A program made the position numbers and the translations under genes. Positions 1 through 10,654 of a stretch of 64,000 nucleotides of DNA are shown here, piece by piece; within the stretch, counting starts at the first letter, position 1, and every line of letters starts with the position of its first letter. Source of the DNA: Endoconidiophora laricicola (lineage: Eukaryota > Ascomycota > Sordariomycetes > Microascales > Ceratocystidaceae); NCBI GenBank assembly GCA_001640655.1, contig LXGT01000174.1:1-64000 (forward strand), written 5' to 3'. The notes under the pieces are model-generated. The model had not been told where the DNA came from. It made no database searches and saw only the letters and a program-made list of their open reading frames with translations.

Positions 1-268
1 TTTGCTTACATCTCACAAAGCTGAATTGCTTTCCTTTCATCTCTTATGTTTGACGTCCTTTATAACAACATATTTACTTATATTTATTCGATTTTTAGGT
101 CGATTTCTCTGAGAAAATTATATACATGTCTGCAAGACATTGACTACCGATAGACTAGAAGGCGATCCTGCTTTACTACTTCATATTTATAATTTCTTAT
201 TATTATCAAATATCCTTTATTATGTTTATATTTCCATAACTCACCTCCTGATTTTCATACACTGAAAA
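1..268. other. AT-rich leader before the plasmid-polymerase relic
   Basis: No gene is recognised. The stretch is AT-rich and blends in composition into the polymerase relic that follows, so it may be the degenerate end of the same integrated element. I see no terminal inverted repeat that would mark a plasmid end. Confidence 0.3.
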
Positions 269-3200
269 ATGGAACTCAAAACATTAAGTACGCCCGAAAT
301 AGCCGTAGAAGAAATTGATGTTGTTAAAACAAATTTTGAAAAGTGTGACATAGATTTAGATAGTCTTTCAAATTTCTTAAGTTTTAAACATGTTGATATA
401 GACTTTGATGGTGTGGTTAGTCAACTTTAAAAGAACATAAACGTAATCCTGAAGAAGAGTTAGTTTTATTCAATAATATGATATTGTTCATAGAACATTT
501 AAATTACTCTGTTACAGGAGCATTAATGACTAGTCCTAGAATTATTATTGTTGACAAATTAGCTACTACTATAGGATTGAAGGTGAAGATTGTATCTAAA
601 TATATAGTATTTTCACAAGTGATGTATTTAGCTTTTTATACTCTTTGGACACGTTTACTTCTGGAATTAATAATGAAAGAGATTTTGATTTATTAAGGGC
701 CATGACTGAAGTTAGTTCCAGAACTAAATCTTATATTCAGAACGAACTTAAAGATCCTTTACAAAAGAAGGGTGTTACTTTTACATACGACAAGTTTGTT
801 GGTTTCGATACTGAATATGAATCAATAAGTTTTTATAAATTGAGTTACTGTCAATTCAGTTATCTTGTTACCATAACATATATACAACGTACCTAAATTA
901 TCTCTTCAGAACTAACCAATAATGATTACACCAATTGACTTTCAGGTGTGTCTTTAAATTTAAGTAACAAAAGTAATTAAGTCTACTTTTTTAGTAAACG
1001 ATTACAGATTTGTTTTATGTAACACTAATGATTCTATTATGAATCAAATAGTACAAGTAGCTAAGTTAATTGAAAATATAAACGTTATAGAAAATAAAGA
1101 TCATTATTTATTAAGCTCTGTAAAGTCTAGTTTAGAAAGTAAATTCGAATTTCTAAACGATTATGGTTCAAGGAACTTGGTAAAGATATAAAAGAGCTAC
1201 ACAAAGAATAATTACGAGAATGCTTTGAAAGATTTCTTCAAAATCATTAACCAGGCTAGGGGAGTTGAAAAAGACATCGACCTTTCAATAGTTACGAAAT
1301 CTTCAACAAAGAGTAAAAGTCGAACTAGTATTGGTTTTGGATCTAACAAAGTATACATAATACTAAATCGATTTGTTTATTTACATTTACACGAGTCTGG
1401 AGCAGATTTATCAATGTTGAAAGATGTCAATTTTATGAACAATAAATCAGACATTATAAAAAGCATTTTCGTGACTCGTAGAAATACTTTACGTTATTTT
1501 TATGAGGACGATGACAAACATTCTAAAACTATACGACATTTAAACTTAATATTAGAGATAAAACTTAATTAGCTCCGGCGGGTGTAAAACGTTTATAAAA
1601 GGTTTGGAAAATATTTACGGAGGTGAATTCAAAAACCTAGAAGTCGGAGCGTACAGACGGGGACAAATGAAACTTTCAAAAGCGGAAACTCTAATTTATC
1701 TATTCGATGTGCTTTAAAAGACTATGAAATTACTCTAAAACATGCAACTTATCTTGAATAATCTTATGTTTTTAATGGAGGTAGTGGTGTTCCTTCCACC
1801 CCATTTTGTATAAGTAAATACGTTTTTATTTATTAAGAAGCCCATGGTTACAAAGGTTATCAAGTTATAAAAAATATTCCTTTAGGGGATTTAGGAAGTA
1901 AAACATCCCCTTAACTTTTGAGACCTTTTTCCAATTTTTGAAGAACTTATAAAGATTTCAAACAGTTATCGGGGAGGACGTAATGGATCCTTGCTATATG
2001 GAAAGATAGAAGGTTATACAATGTTTTTTATGATTTGACTAGTGCTTACACAACTGTTATGGCTTATCTGGGTAAACCTAATTATCAAAAGGTTCGAAAC
2101 ATTACTAAAGTAGATTTAGACCAATTGGAACATTGTGAACTCATCAACAACTATCTATCTTATTTAAATTCCCTGAAAATACTAATTTTCTGATGATCCT
2201 ATAGTTGTTGTTACAAATGTAGACGCTTATGTTTTGGAAGGAACCAGTCACATCACTGGCCCTAAAGTTTTAGTTGCTAAAAATATGGATTGTGAATTGA
2301 CTTTACTTTCAGGAGTTATCGTCTCTTATATTTTCAAAGATAATATAGATTCTGGAGGTCTCCAGAAACATTATCAAAGAATTACAAGAGAAACGTAGAG
2401 AACACCCAAAGAAAACTTTCTTTAATTATATGTATTAAGAAATCAGAAACTCTACTTATGGTCACGTTTCTATGGGTCTTTCAAACAAGAGTGCTTTCAA
2501 TACCAAAACGAACTCTTGTACAAAAATATGAGAAGCGAATCCAGTTTTGGCTTCTCAAATTACAGGTTTTACTAGAGCTGTTGAAGGTGAGTTACTAAAT
2601 AAAACCCCACTAATCAACAATAGTAAAGTTATCTCTGTAACTACTGACGGTTTTTGATACTAATGTGGATGATGTAGACGAGAAAGTAATAGAACATTCA
2701 AAAGAAGACAAACCTCTTTGTTTAAGAATATACAGACATTTAGATTAGAACTGACATTAAATGAAGAAGAAGATTCAATCAATAACAGAGCTCAAGAAAT
2801 AAAGTTACAGGATTCAGGAATTTTAAGTTGGAAAACAAGAGGTCAATGAAGTGAAACAAACGCCTCTATCTCAGCTATAACTGGGTTCCAGAAACGTGGT
2901 TTAAATATCAAGAACTATCTGGACTGTTTTCTTATTATATGTTTGATAAATGATCAAAATCTTTTGTCTATATACAATCAAGACTTAGAGATACTCAAGA
3001 CAATTTTTAAGATCAAATCTATAATTTGGGTCATGATAACAACAGATTAGTTTTGAAAGAATCTAATAAGTGGTTTTTAAACTAGTCCTTGAAATACAAC
3101 AAATGATTTAAGACAAACAAGATAAATAACAGCAGCTATTAAATCACCAGTTTTTGGAAATTCATAACTTAAAGTGGAACGCTTACAAAACTTTATTGCA

Positions 3201-3471
3201 GACCGCTATTAAAAACATTGTTAGACATTTAATAAAACCTGAAATCTGTGAAGAATATGGAATAGAATATACAAAGATAAATTTTATAGATAATTATTAT
3301 GTCAAACATTCAACAGAAATTGTTAAAGAACCATATAATATAGAACCTTCAGCTATCTTCAATTTAAAGTTTAGAAACAATATTCCAAGAACTGTTTATA
3401 TAAATATAGAAACAGAAACGTTTATAGAGTACATAAAACAAACACATACTGATTGTAACAAAGAACTATAA
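269..3471 (+). pseudogene. Degenerate family B DNA polymerase, fungal linear mitochondrial plasmid type
   Basis: Protein-primed family B DNA polymerases replicate linear plasmids in fungal mitochondria. Family landmarks lie here in the expected order but are scattered over different frames with TAA stops and frameshifts: an N-terminal piece (269-430), exonuclease motif VGFDTEYE near 800-832, a second exonuclease-like ADLSML near 1410, GGRNGSLLYG near 1970-2000, the DLTSAYTT region near 2033-2060, LTGPKVLVAKNMDC-like sequence near 2245-2300 (read TGPKVLVAKNMDC), RNSTYG near 2443-2463 and VTTDGF near 2637-2656. The largest open pieces are 1225-1572 and 3154-3471. The total length suits a polymerase of about 1,000 residues. 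Four in-frame TGA codons (2529, 2847, 2951, 3104) fall where tryptophan would read through, consistent with the mitochondrial code. It cannot make a working protein as it stands. I infer an old nuclear insertion of a mitochondrial plasmid; a misassembled plasmid contig is the alternative. Confidence 0.82.
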
Positions 3472-3479
3472 TTCAAAAT

Positions 3480-4656
3480 AAATAAATTTAAGAATAAAGA
3501 ATTGAATAGATAAAGAAATAAAGGAAGAATTCAACTTAACTCCACACTCACAAAAGGGAAATTTGTCAAACTTCAACAAGAGGGGAAGTTTCAATTTTTG
3601 GGCCTTGTGTTACCGCCTAGTAACACTTTCAAACCAAATAGAGAAGTGAAATTTAACATTTCACATTTCGATAATTCTTCTTTTATAATCCTTTCCTCTT
3701 CGTGTGTCTCAATCTTTAACATAGTTTACCTATCTACCTCTTAGTAAATCTTTCTGAACCCTCCCAACATATATATGAGTTTGTTGGCAGCAACTCTCCC
3801 TTTAAATACCGAGAGTTACTGTGTAACCCTAAGTAACCCTGATTATATAAGGGAAATATCAACGCGTCAGTTGCCTATTCAATCTTCTTTCCTTATGTTT
3901 TACTGGGTATTCACGTCGTCATTTTTTTTCTCAGGTATATCTAGCATGAAAGTGCACATGAAGCTTGCAGTCACAGGTTTAGACCAGGAGCACTAACTAG
4001 GAGCACTAACTCCATCCGAACTGTAGGGGTGCTATGGACATGCTGAAATTTAATGAATAAGGGTTCTTCAAGTTGTACAGCCCAATCCCGGGCCATATTA
4101 TCTAGTAATAGAATCCATAGGCAATATTACGTAACATAAGATAACGTCCTAGCCCCATGTTTTGTCGTGTTTTGTCAAAGCCTTTATTCACTTTCATGTC
4201 CCAACTACAAGATAGTGTATACATAGGAGACCAATACCCTAGCTATTTTATATAGTTGCCTGTTTTAGGTACCCGGGTAATATGAGACTAGATCGTTGAT
4301 ACCTCAAGAGGTAGGCCACNGAGAAAAAGAGAAAAAAACAGCTAAGTTTTCATAAAAATCAAGTCTTTCATCGATCCATATCCTCTATTTGACATATAGA
4401 AGCACTAGGACGGTCGTTGAAAGTGGAGCCCGGCAAAAGCGGGTTACACAACCAAACCTTCAAACCTTCATTTACGCCTACCTCCTACTTTGATCATCTC
4501 AAAAGTCACCCATACAAAAATATATACAATTTTTTCTTTTCTTTTCTTTTCTTTTCTTTTATCTATATTTATAACTACAAAATGCATGGATTTCCTCTAG
4601 TCTAGTCTAGCCGTATCATTTAAGCAAGTACGTCTAACAAAAAAAAAGTCTTGAGG
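3480..4656. other. Gene-free AT-rich spacer with an assembly N
   Basis: No coding gene is recognised. The interval holds a short tandem duplication near 3987, an N at 4320 that probably joins two contigs, and a run of five CTTTT-type repeats near 4530-4560. The part from 4321 to 4656 abuts the 3' end of the rRNA fragment and may be ribosomal intergenic spacer. Confidence 0.4.
3987..4013. repeat. Tandem duplication of a 13-14 bp unit
   Basis: The unit AGGAGCACTAACT occurs twice back to back. It has no evident function and looks like a local slippage duplication. Confidence 0.6.
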
Positions 4657-4967
4657 AAATTTGGGCAAAGTAGGGCTTACCCTCAGCAGATCGTAACGAC
4701 AAGGCTACTCTACTGCTTACAGGACCCCTTCGCTCATGAAAGTCGTCTGCAGAGGATTCGACCCCGTTCGAATTGAAATGACAATACGCGAGATACTACA
4801 ACTCACGTCAAGAGAAGTAGAACATTCGCNGGCGTTCAGCTATCATACAACAGATAGTAGCTTAGCAACACTGCCCGGTCGGACAGCCGCAAAAACCAAT
4901 TATTCAAATTAGTGGTTCCTCTCGTACTAAGCTGAATTACCATTGCGATGAGTTCATCAGTAGGGTA
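4657..4967 (-). rRNA. Large-subunit (28S) rRNA, 3'-terminal fragment, internally gapped
   Basis: On the minus strand the sequence matches the end of fungal nuclear LSU rRNA. It starts at CTACTGATGAACTCATCGCA, runs through the sarcin-ricin stretch AGTACGAGAGGAAC and the GGTTTTTGCGGCTGTC helix, and ends with CTGCTGAGGGTAAGCCC. The single N at 4830 stands where an internal segment of the normal molecule is missing, between the GCTGAACGCC and GCGAATGTTCTAC parts, so the N hides sequence of unknown length, probably more than 100 nt. The 5' side stops abruptly at 4967. This is either a dispersed rDNA fragment or a collapsed edge of the rDNA array joined in assembly. Confidence 0.88.
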
Positions 4968-4968
4968 G

Positions 4969-5095
4969 AAATATTGAAGGTAAGAATCTTACTCAATATT
5001 GATCTTCTACCAAACGTCTTATAGATTTTAGTGTATTACATTCATTTTGATATGAAGAAATCAATGATAGATATATTAAGATTCTACCTTCATTG
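4969..5095. repeat. Small inverted-repeat element beside the rRNA fragment
   Basis: The left arm (TTGAAGGTAAGAATCTTA, near 4975) is nearly the reverse complement of the right arm (TAAGATTCTACCTTCATTGA, near 5074). The two arms enclose about 80 bp of AT-rich sequence, so the unit could fold back on itself. It begins exactly where rRNA identity ends. It may be a MITE fragment; no target duplication was identified. Confidence 0.4.
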
Positions 5096-5844
5096 AAGAG
5101 CTATTAACTCTAGTAGGTTTGGCTCATTTAGTCTTTTTTTAAGAGTGTTGTTAGGGTTACAGTAGCCACTAGGGAACAGGGAACAACTGTAAAATAACGA
5201 CTAGAGCACACGCAACACAGATAGCGGCAAGAATTATGAATAACAATAAATGAAGAGCTAGAATGAAACTAGAGTAATAATATGTATTTGAAGAAAAGAT
5301 AAATGAAAGTAAGAAAATAAAGGAAGAGTGTTTGTGATTGATAAACTTGAAGAAGCAAGATTCAACATACAAAGAAGAGCAGAATCCAATAATACGTATA
5401 CATGAAGCTTGTTCAAATTTTTCATCACAGAAAATTGCAATCTAACATACCTAAACTGAAATAGAAAGTAAAACCCAAAAAAGAAATAGAAATAGAAATT
5501 CCATACTATTGACTTCCTAAATACAGGAAGCAATACATTTGCATACTGCATGATTCCTTGACTCCTTAGCGGCCCAATAAAACAAATGCAATAGAGCAGT
5601 GTTAGAAGTCATTGATAACAGGACCCATGTCTTACAAGTATATATCAGTGATTCATAACATAATGATAGATTGATAGATCAATAGAACTAAGTTGAGAGC
5701 CGATGAAGACAGAAAGGAAACTATGACGAAAACTACGGGGGAACACGTCCCTACTTATAGCCGTATAGCAAGGTTGAGGGTTACCTTGACCGAATACTAG
5801 TGGGCTCTAGACCCTTACAGACACGGTATAACGGAATATTTCGG

Positions 5845-6095
5845 TAACGACAATGACCGGCTTTCTATAAGCTTAACATGTAGCCGCATGCTGCAGATGG
5901 CACCAATGAAAATTATGCTGCCCTTCTGTCCAAATTATACCGACCCTCTGCGCACCATGTCTTAATATGTAAATCGCTTTGTGGAAATAATGAAGCCTAC
6001 GGCAGGTACCGAGCACCTACGCTTTCCGCATCGGCTTTGTAAATACTGTTTCGAGTATCAGCCGTCCGAACCCGGCTTTGGGAAGAGCAGGGTAT
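5845..6095 (+). pseudogene. Degenerate copy of the hypothetical gene at 14.3 kb
   Basis: This stretch aligns along its length with 14340-14600: the same nucleotide blocks (ATGACCGGCTT, AAGCTTAAC, GCAGGTACSGAGCACCTACGC, CGTCCGACCC-like) appear in the same order. In the matching reading frame it encodes GTNENYAALLSKLYRPSAHH and NNEAYGRYRAPTL, against GTDENHAARLSEVYRFSEHN and DNEACGRYGAPTL at the other locus. Stops and indels interrupt it and the cysteines are partly lost. The function is unknown. Conservation of one frame between two decayed copies suggests the ancestor was protein-coding. Confidence 0.5.
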
Positions 6096-7614
6096 CGAGT
6101 GGGGCTTGGTCGAGATAACGCGTGTTCCCTTTTACGAGCAATTTGTTAGAAGTTGTATTTGAAGGATGGATGACGTTACACGGGAGTTCCGACTTACGAA
6201 CGGATATCAAGGCCAATGTTGCAGGAGGATCCTGAAAGATCGAGATAGAACAAACTCCGAATACTGATAACGAATGCCGAATTTCAAAGACAGAAAGAGA
6301 ATGAGTTAAAGACAAAGTTAAAGTTGTTCGTGCTGAAGAACCAATTCGTTATTGGCCTCTTCGTGGGTCTTCAGCCACTTATATAGACGCAACGTCCAAG
6401 GTACCAATAATAACAAATAACTATTCTAAACTAATAACTTCTAATCAACAACAAAATTACTTCTAGAATCAGATCTAATGCTTCTGAATTAGAACAATTA
6501 CAAATGTTCAAGCTTTGAACAGAACGAATGTTTCAATCGGATATAAACGGATATACAAATGCTTAATAGCAACTGGCAGGTTGGTTGGACCGTGGTTTTG
6601 GAATAGGGTTTGGGCCTGAGCAGCAGATTCATAGCACAATTTGAGATTCCCTATATTCTTCCCAGCCTAGGTTGAGTGCGAAGATAACTGCCCCAGCGTT
6701 TCTGGTGGCAGGCTTGTCTGTATCGCAGGACTCATAGATATAACAATTTCCCTGATGGATGCCAAATACAAATATGGCAGTCAAAGGGATGGACAATCCA
6801 AAGATATTGAACTAGACGCTCGCCAACTAGGAAAAAACAAAAGAATTATTTCTCAAAGTCAGTTTAAGAGAATGTTTTATCATATGTTTTTATAGTCATG
6901 ACAATCCCATTGCGGATCAAGATATTTTGCATACCACGATTTGTAGTGTCGGCCCGTTGAATGGCAATAATCTCTGGTCGTTGTGCAGGTTGGCCTGAAA
7001 GCATATTATCAAGGGCGTTGCGAAACTGATTTACCTTTTTGAGATAAGTCTTTGCTAAGATCCAATACGTTCCTATACCGAGCCACTGCTTTCAAAGATA
7101 GGGCATAGTAATGATGTGCCAAAACAGGTGTTCTGCACGTTTTTTGTCTGCGAGAAACTATGATGCATATTTTGCATGCTTCAGAAAGCTATAACCAACC
7201 TAATTTACCTTCAGACTATCCACAATGTGACCAGGGAATCTTTGACCAAGACAGACCTAGCAAAAAATCAGACAGAAGGGCATACCCACGTGTGAGAGCA
7301 TAAGGAATGAAATTGTCCCAAAAACGAGTAATGCATAAAGTCAAGTAATAGAAGAACTGGAAGACAGCAATTAATACATAATTGTGTATGATTCTTCCAA
7401 ATGAGATCTCGTCGCACAGACTAGGAACAGATTAAAGTCGATTATTGCAAGGAGAAGGTGAATGTAAGAAGTAAGAGTTGAAGGATACAAGTTAGGGTCG
7501 TGATTATAACCCTTGGCCAATTGTCAAAAGATTAATGACTGTACTTTTACGTGGGGCTAACACATGGCTCCAAACTCAATGATTGAAACTCTGTAGATTG
7601 GCTATGAACCCTAT

Positions 7615-7800
7615 TACTAGTGTTAGTCAATTTATCCAATTACTGCTATGAGAAAAGGACACTCTAGATACTTTGATATCTACTTGAAAACATGGAATCC
7701 ATGAGAACATGTACTATCACTAGTTAATATACATATTAACTTGAACCATATGTTATTGTAAGCATTCACTGAATAAGTGAATCAAACCTACTCTCTACTT
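7615..7800. repeat. Partial copy of the MITE-like repeat at 11.8 kb
   Basis: The terminal sequence AAGCATTCACTGAATAAGTG at 7760-7779 and the inner part (GATATCTACTTGAAAA-like) match the right half of the element at 11781-12100. A left arm was not found with confidence, so this copy may be truncated. Confidence 0.4.
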
Positions 7801-8148
7801 TAACAAACTCTAGTAGCAACTGGCTGAAATTTGTCTTTGAAGTCAAGTTGATGTCTGCATTGAAAAGCGATCCTAATAGAGAGCAAAGAGCGCATGACAA
7901 ATACATTTTGTTACCATTATATACATTGTTTACTTCAAGCTCATTTTACAATATCGAACTAACAAATTTAGTTTTAGTCCAGTTGCTGCTGGAGTTTATT
8001 TCATCGAAAACTGTGAAAATCTAGCTTCAATAGCTCACGGTCCTATGGGGAGTAACAAGGCACCTAAAACTATACACAATGCTTGTACTAGTTACTTTCT
8101 TGCATTAGCGGCAACTTACACATTCCGCATGGCTCAACATGTGGAACT

Positions 8149-8201
8149 AGTATCTTCATAGTTCTAGAAACTTGACAAGAATAATGATAGGAAAAATCTA
8201 A
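8149..8201 (+). mobile_element. Micro-retroposon copy A
   Basis: It begins AGTATCTTCATAGTTCTAGA, continues with an AATAATGAT segment and ends in an A-rich tail. GGAACT is present immediately before it (8143-8148) and just after it (8202-8207), a possible 6-bp target-site duplication. Confidence 0.55.
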
Positions 8202-8683
8202 GGAACTTCTCATCGAGAATTTGTCCATATTTAAAAACCATTTAAATCATATAAATGCTTATATAGGAAAACGCATGTTCTGGTGTGCGTTTCTAGGCGT
8301 TCGGTAAGATCTTTGCCTTGATCTTGGAGCCAAGCTTAACCCTTTCGCAGCCCTCGTCACTGTGTTTGTTGGCTTGTGTTCTTCAGAACCTTTAGGAAAA
8401 GGATTTTCTTGTTACTGTGTAGGCTTTTATTTCCAAAATCTAACCAATGGTGATATTACAAAATTCCTTTATATACTATTCTATATTCTTCAATACTTTT
8501 CTGTCATACTCTTTGTCCAGTGTGGGTAACCCTCCGTACTCCTCCCTCTGTCTGTACAGCCCGGAGAGCAGTGAAGCGTCCAGTATTATCCTCTTGACTA
8601 ACCGTTAGAGGGGCCATGTTACCGGGTAGGTTTTCTGCGGCAGTAATAGACTTTCCAGTAGATGCCCTAGGTAAGGGAGCCGT

Positions 8684-9448
8684 TTACAGCTGGCTGGCCA
8701 AGTAGTTGTAGTATGACAAGCAGTTGGTTGAGGCATCGAAGTCGGTGCCAGCACTAGAGATCCATGACTCGCCATTTGCTAGGATCGTAGAAGAATCCGC
8801 GTTGGAGGAGGAGGTTTTGCCACCCCAAACAAGGCTGTAATGTTAAAGTTAGTAGATGTTATTCAAACAAGGGTATATACAAGAGAAAATCAATATCGCC
8901 ACTATATGAAAAAACAACTTGAAGAACAACTTGAAGCAGAAAGCAGGCAAAAGAAAAAAAAAACTTACCTTGTTCCGTCACGGGGCTCGTAATCTTGGGA
9001 AGACTGAGCCCAGCCACTGCCCTGAAGACGGACGTGGTAGTATTTGCCGCTGAACGTGTTTGAAAAGCGGCCAACCTTGCCAATAACAAGACCGACGTGG
9101 TAGCAGCCCGTCTCTCTAACCACCGCCAGAGTCCCAGCAAATTGAGACCGGTAACCTGGTTCAGCGCGATGGCATTGCATGAAGTAGTATGTCTTGCCCT
9201 TGGTCAAGGTAATCGGTGCAGCACGGGCGACCTCATTGTAAGCGCTGTCGCGGGCTACTAGGCCGCTGTCCTCNGTCTTCATCAGATGCAGAAGTTTCGA
9301 CAAAGAGATTAGTCACAGGCATCAGAGTCGAGTTGTTAGCAACGTTCATCTGCACAACAGCAGTGTTGGCGTCCGAGTGGGAAGGCTCGACAGGAACAGC
9401 AGCGCTGGAGGCAATGGCACAGAGTGCGAGGATACCGAAGAACTTCAT
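8684..9448 (-). CDS. Small secreted protein, possible effector; two exons, gapped by an N
   Basis: Exon 1 runs 9448-8969 and exon 2 runs 8834-8684, split by an intron with GTAAGT donor, CTAAC branch site and ACAG acceptor. The start is the ATG opening MKFFGILALCAIASS, a clear signal peptide with an AVP-type cleavage region. An acidic stretch and a LVARD site that resembles a propeptide boundary follow, then a mature domain with a few cysteines (FMQCHRAEPGYRSQF, ETGCYHVGLVIGKVG) and a C-terminus ending NYLASQL. The N at 9274 replaces 21 bases that are present in the redundant copy at 9795-9815. Allowing for those 21 bases, the frame is continuous at about 216 residues. I do not recognise the family. 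Extracellular location is well supported; an effector role is only inference from small size, secretion and the repeat-rich setting. Confidence 0.75.
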
Positions 9449-9633
9449 GATTGCAAAAGAGGAAGGAGAAAGAGGAAAAGTGGTGCTGATGTCTGAAAGA
9501 TTGTGAGTGACTGGTAGAAGTGAATAAAGATAGCGAAAGTTGAGGCTGTGAGGTGGGTGACAAGAAGAATCCAAAGAAAGGGCTATTCACGTCGGGACAT
9601 CGTGATACTTGTACTGTCTTTCTTTTCTTGTGN

Positions 9634-10154
9634 TCTCTAACCACCGCCAGAGTCCCAGCAAATTGAGACCGGTAACCTGGTTCAGCGCGATGGCATTGCA
9701 TGAAGTAGTATGTCTTGCCCTTGGTCAAGGTAATCGGTGCAGCACGGGCGACCTCATTGTAAGCGCTGTCGCGGGCTACTAGGCCGCTGTCCTCAATATC
9801 AATCTCTTCCGCATTGTCTTCATCAGATGCAGAAGTTTCGACAAAGAGATTAGTCACAGGCATCAGAGTCGAGTTGTTAGCAACGTTCATCTGCACAACA
9901 GCAGTGTTGGCGTCCGAGTGGGAAGGCTCGACAGGAACAGCAGCGCTGGAGGCAATGGCACAGAGTGCGAGGATACCGAAGAACTTCATGATTGCAAAAG
10001 AGGAAGGAGAAAGAGGAAAAGTGGTGCTGATGTCTGAAAGATTGTGAGTGACTGGTAGAAGTGAATAAAGATAGCGAAAGTTGAGGCTGTGAGGTGGGTG
10101 ACAAGAAGAATCCAAAGAAAGGGCTATTCACGTCGGGACATCGTGATACTTGTA
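9634..10154 (-). repeat. Redundant duplicate of the secreted-protein gene 5' part (likely assembly artefact)
   Basis: Positions 9634-9794 repeat 9113-9273, and 9816-10154 repeat 9275-9613, with no difference seen by eye. The duplicate is bounded by N at 9633 and 10155, and it contains the 21 bases that the N at 9274 replaces. It is best read as a third overlapping contig placed in tandem by the scaffolder. It carries a second copy of the start codon (9989) and signal peptide but no 3' part of the gene. Confidence 0.85.
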
Positions 10155-10597
10155 NTCTCTACTCTGTGTTATGAATTGATACTCCTATCACTGTTATGTT
10201 GGAGGGCTAGGACTAAACCTGCATTTCTCATGGAACTTGGGCCAAGCGCTATCTCCGATGCCGAGCGTTATAGCAATATGAGATACCGATCAAGATCGAA
10301 AAAAACGCTTTGTTCTATTGGTGAACACTATTGCTGTTTTTGGGCTGACCCCTGTATAAAGATTGTACTTTTTTCTTCTTTGTTGTGTTATATTTTGTTA
10401 TGTACTAACAACCTATGTATTCCCCTACCAAAGAAGGGCTGAAACAGGGCTCCACTAGTTGAAGAACAGCTACACTTAGATTTTAAGCATATCTAGACCA
10501 CACCTACAGTGTGGAGTTCTTGCTCCTAGAGCTAAATCTGTTACTGCAGGCTCCATGTTCTGCTCTTCTTTAAGTGGCCAGGTCGTGGCCTGACTAG

Positions 10598-10654
10598 TTT
10601 TTTATTTAATTTTATTATATCATTAATCCTATTCAGTCTCTAGAACTATGAAGC
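10598..10654 (-). mobile_element. Micro-retroposon copy B
   Basis: On the minus strand it reads TTCATAGTTCTAGAGACTGA, then GGATTAATGATA and a long A/T-rich tail ending in seven A. The flanks TGACTAG and TGGCTAG differ at one position and may be the remains of a target-site duplication. Confidence 0.55.

Larger units (their letters stand above)
5100..8683. other. Repeat-rich stretch without an intact gene
   Basis: Apart from the paralogous fragment at 5845-6095, the MITE-like half at 7615-7800 and the micro-retroposon at 8149, I recognise no gene. Blocks near 5690-5830 and 11140-11300 share order and wording (ATGARRACAG-, GGGAACACGTCCCTA- and GGCTCTAGACCCTTACA-like), which suggests two diverged copies of one repeat, possibly solo LTRs. 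Open frames here are short and unlike known families. Confidence 0.35.

Noticed and set aside
9336..10115. 259-codon frame reading through the Ns
   Set aside because: It fuses the redundant contig copy with the next contig across N characters, so it is an assembly artefact and not a gene.
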